From Prevotella sp. (GTDB taxonomy: Bacteria > Bacteroidota > Bacteroidia > Bacteroidales > Bacteroidaceae), in contig JAFZSR010000049.1 of assembly GCA_017619275.1 (NCBI GenBank), forward strand, positions 1-50,531: a stretch of 50,531 nt of DNA. Direction: 5' to 3'. The number at the start of each line of letters is the position of its first letter. The stretch's first letter is position 1. Shown in pieces: positions 16,650-26,034 of the stretch. Under the pieces are notes generated by a model, which ran no database searches, was not told the origin of the DNA, and worked only from the letters and a program-made list of their open reading frames with translations. The translations under genes were made by a program, and so were the position numbers.

Positions 16650-17978
16650 ATGAAAGCAAAACTATTATTCTGCCTCGCAGCCCTCGGCCCTCTGCTCGCA
16701 GCAGCACAGATAGGCACGCGCTTCCCCTCGGAACGCAAAGTAATCAATGACCCCAAGACCGGCGTGGAGCTGGTGTTCCTGACCAGCAAGAGCGGAACGG
16801 GCGACTCGAAAATCTATCAGACCCACAATCAATGGACTGCCGACGGCAAATGGGTCATCTTCCGCTCCAATCGCGTGAGAGGCGAAGCCATGGCCGTGAA
16901 CGAAGAGACGGGCGACATCGTACAGGTGACCGAAGGCGGCTTCACAGGCATGCTCTGCGTGGCCCGCAAGTCGATGAACCTCTATATCATGCGCGTTGCC
17001 AACGACAAGAACGGCAAGCGCGTGGGCATGGAGGTGGTGGAGATAAACCTGGAACGCCTGTTGGCCGACTCCGAAGCTGGCAAGCTGAAAAGCAAGAAGA
17101 ACTACGAACGCATCTGCGGAGTCATCCCCGCCGAGATGTGCAGCGAGGGCGACATGGCCCTGGATGGCAGCGAGACGTTTGCCTACTTCCGACTCGACAA
17201 GGAGTATGCCCGCAGCATGCCCATCGCAGAGCCGATAGCCCCCAACTTTGGACCGCGCCACATGGGAGCAGGACCGGGAGGTATTGGCAAAATCGACCTC
17301 ACCACAGGCAAGGCCGAACCAGTGGTGGCCGTGCACTTCAAAGTGGGGCACATACAAGGCAATCCCTGGCACCCTGGCGAAGTGATCTTCTGCTGGGAGA
17401 CGGGCGGAAAAGCACCACAACGCACATGGATGGTGAATGCCGATGGCACCAACCTGCGACCCATCTACCGAGAGTCGGAGCACGACTGGGTGACCCACGA
17501 GGCGGTCATCAGCGCCGACGAGCTGGTCATCGCCATCATTGGCCACCGGCCCATCAACAAGGAGGAGAAGAAGGAGATTGCCGGACTGGAGTCGTTTGCC
17601 ACCTCCGACGATTGGGGACCATCTGGCACCAAAGAGTATCCAACGGGCATTGCCGTGGTGAACATGCGCACACGCGAATTGAAGCTCGAAGGACAGGTGA
17701 ATGGCGACAACTTCTGGCATGTGGCTGGTTCGCAGGACGGACACTGGGTGGCGGGCGACGACTTTGCACGCGAGTTGTGGCTCATCGACCGCCACACGGG
17801 AGAGCGCATCCTGCTCTCGGCAGGACACAAGACGACAGCCCGAGACCACGTACACCCCACCTTCAAACCCGACGGAACGGAGATAGAGATTCAGTCGGCC
17901 ATGCTCAGCGAAGATGGGCGTTCCATGAACATCTGCATCGTGCGGCTGCCCAAGGAATTAATCGACCGTTATAAATAG
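16650..17978 (+). CDS. Secreted beta-propeller protein, probable oligogalacturonate lyase (PL22-like)
   Basis: This 442-residue protein starts at MKAKLLFCLAALGPLLAAAQ, a signal peptide; the open frame extends 17 codons upstream without signal character. WD40-like propeller blades are visible (QWTADGKWVIFRSNR, HPTFKPDGTEIEIQS), with a His-rich patch (NFWHVAGSQ, ARDHVHPTF). In PL22 enzymes clustered His/Gln residues bind the metal. Overall likeness and the pectin setting suggest cleavage of short oligogalacturonides to unsaturated monomers, but PL22 assignment rests on memory and context. It is transcribed alone or with GH28, 244 bp downstream across a repeat-bearing spacer. Confidence 0.65.
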   Translation: MKAKLLFCLAALGPLLAAAQIGTRFPSERKVINDPKTGVELVFLTSKSGTGDSKIYQTHNQWTADGKWVIFRSNRVRGEAMAVNEETGDIVQVTEGGFTGMLCVARKSMNLYIMRVANDKNGKRVGMEVVEINLERLLADSEAGKLKSKKNYERICGVIPAEMCSEGDMALDGSETFAYFRLDKEYARSMPIAEPIAPNFGPRHMGAGPGGIGKIDLTTGKAEPVVAVHFKVGHIQGNPWHPGEVIFCWETGGKAPQRTWMVNADGTNLRPIYRESEHDWVTHEAVISADELVIAIIGHRPINKEEKKEIAGLESFATSDDWGPSGTKEYPTGIAVVNMRTRELKLEGQVNGDNFWHVAGSQDGHWVAGDDFARELWLIDRHTGERILLSAGHKTTARDHVHPTFKPDGTEIEIQSAMLSEDGRSMNICIVRLPKELIDRYK

Positions 17979-18016
17979 CTGTGACCAAGGGTTTTGACAT
18001 TCAGGGCCACAAAGGA

Positions 18017-18149
18017 AAAATTTGGCGTACGACTTTTTTCAAAATCTCAACGACTTTTTTAAAAATCTCAACGACTTTTTTCAAAAAGTCCGCTCGGTAT
18101 CCTGAAAGGTGACGCTTGCCACCAAAGGGACGCAAGAACGCCAAATTTT
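18017..18149. repeat. Three 21-bp direct repeats enclosed by a 12-bp inverted repeat
   Basis: ACGACTTTTTTCAAAATCTCA-type units lie at 18029-18049, 18050-18070 and 18071-18091, exactly 21 bp each. The group is bracketed by AAAATTTGGCGT (18017-18028) and its exact complement ACGCCAAATTTT (18138-18149). It sits between the PL22-like gene and GH28. It could be an operator array or a termination region. Confidence 0.8.
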
Positions 18150-18222
18150 GCCAAACGATGCCCTGCTCAAAATCGTCACTCTCAAGACAAAGAAGTCATC
18201 CAATTACGCTATATAATATATA

Positions 18223-19713
18223 ATGAGAAGAATCTTCACTGCTTTGCTCTTCGCATGGTGTTGCACAATGGGTGCAGTCACCTACGACGTGCGCGACTTC
18301 GGGGCTGTGGGCGATGGCCACCACATCGACTCGCCAGCCATCAATGCCGCCATCGAGAAGGCTGCCCAGGCCAGGCTGGCGGGGGGCGACGCCGCGGTGG
18401 TGGTGCTGCGAGGAGGCACGTTTCTCTGCTACAGCGTGCATCTGCAGAGCGGCATCACGCTGCGCATCGAGAGTGACGCGGTGCTGAAGGCTGCCGCCCC
18501 CACCGACAGCGAAGGTTACGACGAAGCGGAACCCAACGACTCGCGATTCCAGGACTTCGGTCACAGCCACTGGCACAACTCGCTCATCTGGGGCGAGCAG
18601 CTGCACGACGTGGTGCTGGAAGGCGAAGGACTGATAGACGGAAGTGACGTGCTGACGCGAGGCGGACAGCGCAAGAGCGCTACTGGGCAGACCACGGCCA
18701 ACAAGGCACTGGGCATGCGCGACTGCCAACGGGTGACCATCCGAGGACTGCGTTTCGGCAGTTGCGGCCATTTCGCCCTGCTGCTGACGGGCGTCGACGA
18801 CCTGCTCATCGACGGCGTGACCGCCGACACCAACCGCGACGGATTCGACATCGACTGCTGCGAGCGCGTGACGGTTAGAAACTGCCGAGTGAACACCGTG
18901 AACGACGATGCCATCGTGCTGAAGTGCTCCTATGCCCTGGGATGGGCAAAGCCTACGCAGCACGTGCTGATAGAAGACTGCCACGTGAGCGGCTATGACG
19001 TGGGCACACTGCTCGACGGCACACACACCACCCTGACACAAAAGGCTCCCGACGGCGACGGCCCCACGGGGCGCATCAAGCTGGGCACGGAGAGCAATGG
19101 CGGATTCCGACACATCACCATACGCCGATGCACCTTCACCCACTGCCGAGGACTGGCACTTGAAACGGTCGACGGAGCACCCATGGAGCACATCAGCATA
19201 GACAACATCACCATGACCGACATCTGCAACGCTCCGCTTTACATCCGACTGGGCAACAGGATGAGAGCACCCGAGGGCTTCCGGCCGTCGACAGTGAGCG
19301 ACATCAGTATCAGCCACGTCAACGTCGATGATGCCGACAGCCGCTATGCTTGCCTCATCGTGGGAACAGAGGGTAACAGGATAAAGAAGGTGAGCCTGAA
19401 CGACATCCATATCCGTTTCCGTGGTGGTCTGACCCTCGACGACGTGGAGCAGCAGCGCGGCAGCAACCCCTTCTTCTACGCTGCCGACGGCAAGGCGGGC
19501 ATCAGCCGTGGCAACGAGAAAAACGGCTACCCCGAACCATCGGCCCACGGCATCCAGCCAGCGTGGGGACTATCCATCAGGCATGCCGAGAAACTGACCT
19601 TCAACAACGTGCATCTGGAAACCATGAAGCACGACGAGCGACAGGCCATCGTCATGCACGACACGAAAAAGGTGCGATTTAAAAAGATGAAAACCATCAA
19701 CACCCAGCCATGA
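18223..19713 (+). CDS. GH28-family polygalacturonase / rhamnogalacturonan hydrolase
   Basis: This 496-residue secreted enzyme (signal about 1-17) has the opening typical of GH28 parallel beta-helices (YDVRDFGAVGDGHHIDSPAI). Catalytic acids are visible in NRDGFDID (Asp206, Asp209) and NDDAI (Asp228, Asp229), followed by a GRIKLGTES segment containing the family R-I-K. The usual GHG motif is not obvious, so it may belong to a divergent subfamily acting on rhamnogalacturonan or substituted galacturonan. Its stop overlaps the start of the HTCS regulator by 4 bp (ATGA). Confidence 0.88.
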   Translation: MRRIFTALLFAWCCTMGAVTYDVRDFGAVGDGHHIDSPAINAAIEKAAQARLAGGDAAVVVLRGGTFLCYSVHLQSGITLRIESDAVLKAAAPTDSEGYDEAEPNDSRFQDFGHSHWHNSLIWGEQLHDVVLEGEGLIDGSDVLTRGGQRKSATGQTTANKALGMRDCQRVTIRGLRFGSCGHFALLLTGVDDLLIDGVTADTNRDGFDIDCCERVTVRNCRVNTVNDDAIVLKCSYALGWAKPTQHVLIEDCHVSGYDVGTLLDGTHTTLTQKAPDGDGPTGRIKLGTESNGGFRHITIRRCTFTHCRGLALETVDGAPMEHISIDNITMTDICNAPLYIRLGNRMRAPEGFRPSTVSDISISHVNVDDADSRYACLIVGTEGNRIKKVSLNDIHIRFRGGLTLDDVEQQRGSNPFFYAADGKAGISRGNEKNGYPEPSAHGIQPAWGLSIRHAEKLTFNNVHLETMKHDERQAIVMHDTKKVRFKKMKTINTQP

Positions 19714-22700
19714 ATAAATGCCGAATGCTACTGCTGCTTGTGCTTCACGCGATGTGGACCACAGGCTACTCGACCACGCAGATTGACAGTTCGAATGGGC
19801 TGTCGAACAATTTCATCCTTTCGATGGCCCTCGACGGTGAGGGCAACGTGTGGGTAGGCACCGAGTCGGGGCTCAACTGCATAGCGGGCCACACCATCAA
19901 CGTATATCGGCGCGAACAGCTGGGGATAGCCAACGAAAAGGTGATGGCGCTCTTCTACGACCGATGCCGCAACCGCATGCTGGTGGGCACCGAGATGGGA
20001 CTGGTGACCTACGACTGCCAGCAAGGACATTTTGGAGCGCAGCTGCAGGGCGACGCGCTGGTGAGCTACAGTCTGGTGAACATGGCCGACGACCACCGAC
20101 AGGGCGTCTGGCTCGTCTATGGCAACGGGCAGATACAGCACCTGGACTGCAGCACTAACCAAGTGACCACACTCGCCATCCAACTGCCCGGCAGCCGATG
20201 TGGCATGGACGACGGACAGGGCTTCCTATACATAGGGCACAACAAAGATGGCGTGAGCATCATCGACCTGAAGAAAGGCGAAGTGGTGAGGCACTACCAG
20301 GAGGGTGAAGGGCCAAAGGTAGAGGGCAGACAAACGCTGCCCAGCAGCAACGTGAGGCGCATCGTGAAAGACAGCAGGGGGCACATATGGATGGGCACCG
20401 ACCAAGGGCTGGTGCGCTACGATGCCGACACGGAATCGTTCACGCTGGCCGACAACATCTGGGCGGCGGCTGGCCAGCGAGCCAATGTGTATGACATCAT
20501 GGAGATGGCCGACGGACACCTGTGGACGGTGAACGACGTGGGCGGAGTGCTGACCGACGATGAGCGGCAGGTGGAGACCTCGTCGAAGAACACACGCTGC
20601 ATCCTGCAGGATGCCTACCACAATGTGTGGATTGGCAACCACAGCACCGGCGTTGACTTCATCCCCAGCCGCAAACCCCTCTTCCAGCCACTCGACCTGA
20701 ACAACGGTAAGGCCATGCGCGTCTATGGCATCACCAGCGACCGGAGCGACCGGCTATGGGTGAGCAGCGAAGACGAGCTGAGCATGCTCCAGCTGGAAGG
20801 GGGAGCGTGGAAGGCAGGGGGCCGCTGGCGAGTGGGCGGCATGAAGCACCGGGCACACTCGTTCGCCCGCTGCCTGATGGTCGACAGCAAAGGCCACGTG
20901 TGGATGGGAATGGAAGACGAAGGCGTGATGCGCTTCGACACGCACCGACAGACGTTTGAGTCGGTCGACATCGGCTACGGTGGCTGCGACATCCATTCGT
21001 TTATGGAGGACACCGACGGGCGCATCTGGATAGGAGCCGAAGTGGGCGTATACGTCTACGACAAAGGACACGCCAGCCACCACGACGAGATGACACAGCT
21101 GGTGGGCAAGGCACCAGTGACGAGCTTTTATCGGCTCTCGCCCACACAGCTGCTGCTCGCCACACATGGAAGCGGCTTGCACATCGTGAACACCACCACG
21201 ATGAACGCACAGCATCTGACCATGGCCGAAGGATTGCCCACGAACAACATCAACCAAGCGCTGCCCGACGGGGCTGGCTTCTGGCTGGCCACCAACGAGG
21301 GGTTGATTCGTCTGCCCGACATCCAGAACCTGAGGCAGTTCACCATCTACGACACCAAGGCTGGACTGGCCGACCGAGAGATATATGCCATCCAGCAGGA
21401 TGCGCAGGGGCGTGTTTGGGCCAGCACCTACACTGGCATCGTCTGCCTCGACACCGTCACTGGGCGCTTTCACAACTACGGGCAGCAGCACAAGCTTAAT
21501 GCCAGCGGATTTCTGGAGGGCACCGCCACAACGCTGAGCAATGGCAGCATCGCCTTCGGCACATCTAAGGGTGTGTATTATTTCCACCCCGACGAAACCG
21601 ACGCCGACGTGGAGGTGTCGGCCGTGAGGATTGTGGGATGCGAAGTGTTCAGCCCTACAGGCGAAGAAGACGCTTCACCACAATACCTGCTGCCCGACGG
21701 CGACGGCCACCTGACGATGACGCACCAGCAGAACACGCTGCGAATAGCTTTCGCCGTGGGCGACTATGCACAGGGCAACGATGTGGACTATTCGTACATG
21801 ATGAAAGGGCTGAGCGACAAATGGTATCCGTGCGAGAACGACCGCGAAGTGATATTCAGAAGTCTGCGGCCAGGCAACTACACCTTCGTGCTAAGGGCAA
21901 AACTGAGGAGCCAGGATTGGGAAAAGGCCACCACCACACAACTCGGCATACGCATCACACCGCCTTTCTGGCAGTCGTGGTGGGCCTATCTGCTCTATGC
22001 TGCGCTGGCATTGGCCGCCCTGCTGCTGCTGATACAGCAATACAAGCGCCGAATAGCCCTGCACAACTCGCTGGAAATGACGCGAAGAGAGAGCCAGCAA
22101 AAGCAAGAACTGAACGAAGAACGGCTCCGCTTCTTCACCAACATCACCCACGAGCTGCGCACACCGCTCACGCTGATACTGGGGCCGCTGGAAGACTTGG
22201 CCGCAGACCAGAGTCTGACGGCGGGAAGCCGAAGGAAAGTGGAGATGATCAATAAGAGTGCCGGACGCCTGCGCGACTTGATCAACCAGATTCTGGAGTT
22301 CAGGAAGACGGAGACGCAGAACCGCACACTGACAGTGGCACGGGGCGACATAGGACAGATGGTCAGGGAAATCGTGCTCAACTACAGGGAACTGAACCGA
22401 AACCAGCAAGTGGACATCCGCTATCACCAAAAAAGCGACCTGCCCGTGGTGTATTTCGACTCTGAGGTCATAGCCACCGTTCTCAACAACTTGCTCTCGA
22501 ATGCCGTGAAATACACGGAGCAAGGCAGCATCGACGTGACGACCGAGGCAACGCCCGACAACCAAATCTGTATCCACGTGGCCGACACGGGCTATGGCAT
22601 CGCTGCCGACGCCCTGCCACACATCTTCGACCGCTACTATCAGGCCAAAGGCAGCCACCAAGCATCGGGCACGGGCATCGGCCTGTCGCTGGTGAAGTCG

Positions 22701-23666
22701 CTCGTCGACTTGCACCAAGCAAAGATAACGGTGCAAAGCGAGGAGGGCAAAGGCTGCGAGTTCATCATCTCGCTGTCGGCGGCCAACACCTATCCCAATG
22801 CATTGCACAAGGAGGACAATGAGCAGGAAGAGCGAAACATGAAAAGCGAAAAAACAGCAGCCGACGAAGGGGATGAAGGCGCTGAGGCGCAACAGACGCC
22901 CCTGCTGCTGATAGTGGAAGACAACGAAGACATCAGACAGTACATCGTCGACTCCTTGGTCGACGACTACCGAATCCTGCAGGCCAAGAACGGACTGGAG
23001 GGCACCGCCATGGCCAACGAGCATCTGCCCGACATGATTGTGAGCGACATCATGATGCCCAAGATGAATGGCATAGAGCTGACGAAGCAACTCAAAGGCA
23101 ACATTCAGACCAGCCACATACCCATCATCCTGCTGACGGCAAAAGACACCGACGAAGACAAAGAGGAAGGATACGACAACGGAGCCGACTCCTATCTCAC
23201 CAAGCCCTTCACGGCCAAGCTGCTCACCAGCCGCATCAGAAACCTGCTGGCCAACAGAAGACGACTGGCAGAACAGCTGAGCAACAACGGCGTGGAAAGC
23301 ATACCACGGAACACGGCAGCAAAAGAAAACCTGCTGGGCCGACTGGACCGTGAGTTCATGGAGCGACTGAACAGAACCATCGAGGAGCACATCATGCAGG
23401 CCGACATCGACATGGCGTTCCTCACCGACAAGATGGCAATGAGCCACAGCACATTCTACCGGAAGGTGAAAGCGCTGACGGGCCTCACGGCAAAGGAGTA
23501 TGTGCGCAAACAGCGGCTGCGCCATTGCTACAAACTGCTGCAAAGCGGCGACTACAACGTGACGGAAGCTGCCATGATGACGGGCTTCAACCAAATGGCA
23601 CACTTCCGCGAGGTGTTCAAGAAAGAGTTCGGCATACTGCCATCGGAACTCACCAGAAAGGCTTGA
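19710..23666 (+). CDS. Hybrid two-component system regulator (HTCS)
   Basis: This 1318-residue one-protein signalling system has a signal peptide (about 1-22). A periplasmic two-bladed-propeller sensor follows, built of many reg_prop repeats (for example NVWVGTESGLNCI, HIWMGTDQGLVRYD, RIWIGAEVGVYVYD). It ends in a Y_Y_Y domain (about 690-745). One membrane segment lies at about 752-775. The cytoplasmic part has HisKA (His814 in NITHELRTP), HATPase (NNLLSNAVKYTEQG, GTGIGLSLVKSLVDL) and a receiver domain (Asp1113 in DMIVSDIMMPKMNG, KPF). An AraC-type HTH follows (about 1215-1318; FYRKVKALTGLTAKEYVRKQ). Such proteins bind an oligosaccharide and activate nearby glycan genes; here a pectic oligomer is likely. 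Coupling to GH28 by overlap suggests joint control. Confidence 0.95.
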   Translation: MNKCRMLLLLVLHAMWTTGYSTTQIDSSNGLSNNFILSMALDGEGNVWVGTESGLNCIAGHTINVYRREQLGIANEKVMALFYDRCRNRMLVGTEMGLVTYDCQQGHFGAQLQGDALVSYSLVNMADDHRQGVWLVYGNGQIQHLDCSTNQVTTLAIQLPGSRCGMDDGQGFLYIGHNKDGVSIIDLKKGEVVRHYQEGEGPKVEGRQTLPSSNVRRIVKDSRGHIWMGTDQGLVRYDADTESFTLADNIWAAAGQRANVYDIMEMADGHLWTVNDVGGVLTDDERQVETSSKNTRCILQDAYHNVWIGNHSTGVDFIPSRKPLFQPLDLNNGKAMRVYGITSDRSDRLWVSSEDELSMLQLEGGAWKAGGRWRVGGMKHRAHSFARCLMVDSKGHVWMGMEDEGVMRFDTHRQTFESVDIGYGGCDIHSFMEDTDGRIWIGAEVGVYVYDKGHASHHDEMTQLVGKAPVTSFYRLSPTQLLLATHGSGLHIVNTTTMNAQHLTMAEGLPTNNINQALPDGAGFWLATNEGLIRLPDIQNLRQFTIYDTKAGLADREIYAIQQDAQGRVWASTYTGIVCLDTVTGRFHNYGQQHKLNASGFLEGTATTLSNGSIAFGTSKGVYYFHPDETDADVEVSAVRIVGCEVFSPTGEEDASPQYLLPDGDGHLTMTHQQNTLRIAFAVGDYAQGNDVDYSYMMKGLSDKWYPCENDREVIFRSLRPGNYTFVLRAKLRSQDWEKATTTQLGIRITPPFWQSWWAYLLYAALALAALLLLIQQYKRRIALHNSLEMTRRESQQKQELNEERLRFFTNITHELRTPLTLILGPLEDLAADQSLTAGSRRKVEMINKSAGRLRDLINQILEFRKTETQNRTLTVARGDIGQMVREIVLNYRELNRNQQVDIRYHQKSDLPVVYFDSEVIATVLNNLLSNAVKYTEQGSIDVTTEATPDNQICIHVADTGYGIAADALPHIFDRYYQAKGSHQASGTGIGLSLVKSLVDLHQAKITVQSEEGKGCEFIISLSAANTYPNALHKEDNEQEERNMKSEKTAADEGDEGAEAQQTPLLLIVEDNEDIRQYIVDSLVDDYRILQAKNGLEGTAMANEHLPDMIVSDIMMPKMNGIELTKQLKGNIQTSHIPIILLTAKDTDEDKEEGYDNGADSYLTKPFTAKLLTSRIRNLLANRRRLAEQLSNNGVESIPRNTAAKENLLGRLDREFMERLNRTIEEHIMQADIDMAFLTDKMAMSHSTFYRKVKALTGLTAKEYVRKQRLRHCYKLLQSGDYNVTEAAMMTGFNQMAHFREVFKKEFGILPSELTRKA

Positions 23667-23713
23667 CGGCTGTCCCCCAGGCCGAGGATGATGAGCGCGG
23701 CGGCGGCGTGGGT

Positions 23714-25120
23714 TCAGTATCTTATTGTTCCGTCGTAGTTGAAGATGGGCTGATGGGTGGGCACTTCGGCATCGTAGAATTGCACGGCCGAGTCGTTCGG
23801 CTTAGGATGCTGCAGGCGTAGCAGACGAATAATTTCGGCACCTGCCCAGACGACGGGGCCGTAGCCGTGGGCAGCCATCACGTGGACGGGACGGTGGGCA
23901 TAGAAAGCAGCATCGAAACCCATGCCCGTTCCTACGCAGACGTTCTCCACCTGGCCTTTTTCGTTTACCGCCGACTGAACAGCATGCCAGCCCAGCAGCG
24001 CCACAGGCCCGAAGGCTTTGGCATCTATCCAGCCACGGTTGACGGCATGCGCCAGACAGTAGACGTAGATGGCCGTGGCCGACGTCTCAAGATAAGTGTC
24101 GTTGCGGTCGAGCAGTTGGTGCCAGAAGCCCGTGTGGTGCTGTCGGCGGGCCAGCCCTGCGGCATGCTTCCTCATCAGGTCGAGAATGGCTTGCCGCTGC
24201 GGATGACCAGCGGGCAGCACGTCAAGCACCTCGCAGAGGGTGAGGATAGCCCAGCCGTTGGCACGTCCCCAGTAGAAGGCGGGGTGCGGGTCCATGTCCT
24301 CCACCCAGCCATGACGAAACAGACCGTCGGCCTCCACCCACATGCGGCTGGCAAAGAGCTCAACCTGCCGGGCAGCCTCGTCGTAGTAGCGGGTGTCACC
24401 CGTGAGTTTGCCCATATACACCACGGCGGGAATGCCCATGAACATGTCGTCGAGCCACACCGTATTCTTATGCGGGCGCTGGCGTGCGAAGTTCCCGTCG
24501 GCGAGTCGGTATTCCCTGTTCATGATATAGTCGGTGTAGTTGTCGATAAGCGGTCGGAGGGCATGATCAGTACTCGCCCCCATGAGCTGGGACTTAATCA
24601 TCGAACAGCAGACGGCACCAGCATCGTCGAGCGCATGGGGGTCGACGACGCGGCGCACGTTGCCGTCGATCTGCTTGTTCTGGGCATAGATTTTCTGGAA
24701 ATAAGGGAATATGTCGGCCAACAACCGATGGCGTTTCACAACATAGTCGCGGTAGGCCTCATCGCCGGTTGCCTCATAGGCCGCCAGCATTGCTGAGTAG
24801 GTGACACCCCACTCGTAGCTGGTCAACCGGAATCCCCCCTGCTTCAGTTGCGTGTCGGCAGTGATGTCCTTCAGCTGCGTCACCTCCCTGCCCGTCTTTT
24901 TGTCAACAAGCACAGGCGGCGTTTCGGCGTCGATGTAGCGCAGCACGCCGTCAATCGTTCTTTTCACGTCCTGAACCGCAGGCACACCATAGCCTGTTCG
25001 GTATTCCGGCTTCATCAGGTGTAGCGGCGTGTTGTTGTCGTTGACCGTCTGTTGGGCCGATACGGCCAGCGACATGGCAGCACATAGCACCATCATTGTC
25101 ATCATTCGTTTCATAGTCAT
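23714..25120 (-). CDS. GH105 unsaturated rhamnogalacturonyl/galacturonyl hydrolase
   Basis: This 468-residue enzyme has an alpha6/alpha6 barrel that removes the unsaturated uronic acid left by PL11 or PL1 action. The start at 25120 gives a signal peptide (MTMKRMMTMMVLCAAMSLA, then VSAQQ); MKR at 25114 is equally possible, and a further frame extension to 25165 lacks signal character. Family residues are visible in TVWLDDMFMGIP (Asp224/Asp225), YEWGVTYSAMLAAY and YWGRANGWAILTL. It is convergent with the HTCS gene (47 bp apart) and divergent from the small-protein/DUF362/GH2 group. Confidence 0.92.
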   Translation of the reverse strand: MTMKRMMTMMVLCAAMSLAVSAQQTVNDNNTPLHLMKPEYRTGYGVPAVQDVKRTIDGVLRYIDAETPPVLVDKKTGREVTQLKDITADTQLKQGGFRLTSYEWGVTYSAMLAAYEATGDEAYRDYVVKRHRLLADIFPYFQKIYAQNKQIDGNVRRVVDPHALDDAGAVCCSMIKSQLMGASTDHALRPLIDNYTDYIMNREYRLADGNFARQRPHKNTVWLDDMFMGIPAVVYMGKLTGDTRYYDEAARQVELFASRMWVEADGLFRHGWVEDMDPHPAFYWGRANGWAILTLCEVLDVLPAGHPQRQAILDLMRKHAAGLARRQHHTGFWHQLLDRNDTYLETSATAIYVYCLAHAVNRGWIDAKAFGPVALLGWHAVQSAVNEKGQVENVCVGTGMGFDAAFYAHRPVHVMAAHGYGPVVWAGAEIIRLLRLQHPKPNDSAVQFYDAEVPTHQPIFNYDGTIRY

Positions 25121-25152
25121 ACTTTTTTGTCCTTCATTTGTTTTAGCCGTGA

Positions 25153-25160
25153 CAAAGTTA
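25153..25160 (-). promoter_or_regulatory. -7 promoter element for GH105
   Basis: TAACTTTG on the minus strand fits TAnnTTTG and lies about 33 bp upstream of the GH105 start. The -33 element is not clear. Confidence 0.5.
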
Positions 25161-25290
25161 CACATTCTTTATAACATATCCGCCGCCTGGCTCCACTTTT
25201 TCTTTCCTTGATGGAAAAATAGATGCTGATTGACGTAAAAACGCATCACTATTGACAAGAAACTGACGGCTGCATTTGTCGCCAGTTTTG

Positions 25291-25298
25291 TATCTTTG
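25291..25298 (+). promoter_or_regulatory. -7 promoter element for the small protein/DUF362/GH2 operon
   Basis: TATCTTTG fits the consensus. If transcription begins near 25305 the leader before the 25567 start is about 260 nt. It contains a hairpin (CCGACAGG 25501-25508 / CCTGTCGG 25528-25535). Confidence 0.5.
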
Positions 25299-25566
25299 CA
25301 CCTGCAAACGATAGCTCCAAAATCACCGCTCAGAAAAAAGCTTCAACCTTCGACTTGTTTTCCACATGAGTAGTTGTTTAGTTAGTTAATAAAATCACGT
25401 TTATAGAGGAAGGTTGAACATGGCAGCGACAGTGAAGCAAGGAGCAATGTTCTGGCAAGGAAGGAAGATTGTTTTTCAGGATGACAAAAAACGAACGCGG
25501 CCGACAGGAGATAACACAGGGCACGCACCTGTCGGGGGAAGACAAACATTTAATAAACAAAATGGC

Positions 25567-25974
25567 ATGAACAAAAACCTGACAATCGCATCGGCCATAA
25601 CGCCACAGCTGGTGGTGATAGACCTTCGCAGCACGGTTAACACCAATAGCAACTATTTTGCTGCAACAGCCAAAGGCAATGTCCGCAACACCATTGTGCT
25701 GGCGAGCATCGACTGCCGACATCCGCAGCTATCACGCTATGTTTGGAACTTGATGAACCGAGGCGTAGAAGGCGTGGCACTGTCGTGCGACGACCTGCAG
25801 CAACAAGGCATCGGACTCACCTCGAAGCCGATGATGCAGATGTTCCGCATGCTCGAGGACCGCGGCGGATACCTCCTCGTGGACTTCGGCTCCGACCAAG
25901 AACACTTGCAGCAGATGGGACAGGTGGTGGGCGAGTGCACTGGATTGCAGGTAATGATGAACGTGCAGCATTGA
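25567..25974 (+). CDS. Small protein of unknown function heading the DUF362/GH2 operon
   Basis: This 135-residue protein has no signal peptide or membrane segment and no family I recognise. Visible segments are VVIDLRSTVNTNSNYFAATA, SIDCRHPQLSRYVWNLMNRG and LEDRGGYLLVDFGSDQE, suggesting an alternating alpha/beta fold. I chose ATG 25567 because codons from there look like those of neighbouring genes. The open frame extends to an ATG at 25420 with a possible AGGAAGG ribosome-binding site, which would add 49 Lys/Arg/Thr-rich residues. It lies 60 bp before the DUF362 fusion gene and is probably cotranscribed. Confidence 0.6.
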   Translation: MNKNLTIASAITPQLVVIDLRSTVNTNSNYFAATAKGNVRNTIVLASIDCRHPQLSRYVWNLMNRGVEGVALSCDDLQQQGIGLTSKPMMQMFRMLEDRGGYLLVDFGSDQEHLQQMGQVVGECTGLQVMMNVQH

Positions 25975-26034
25975 CTGCATCAACCGAAAAAGAACACCAT
26001 AAACGACAAACGAAAACAAAATACATTTGAAGGA

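Noticed and set aside
186-18169. 13-bp match GATGCCCTGCTCA at 187 and 18157
   Set aside because: Too short to separate from chance; no shared flanks.
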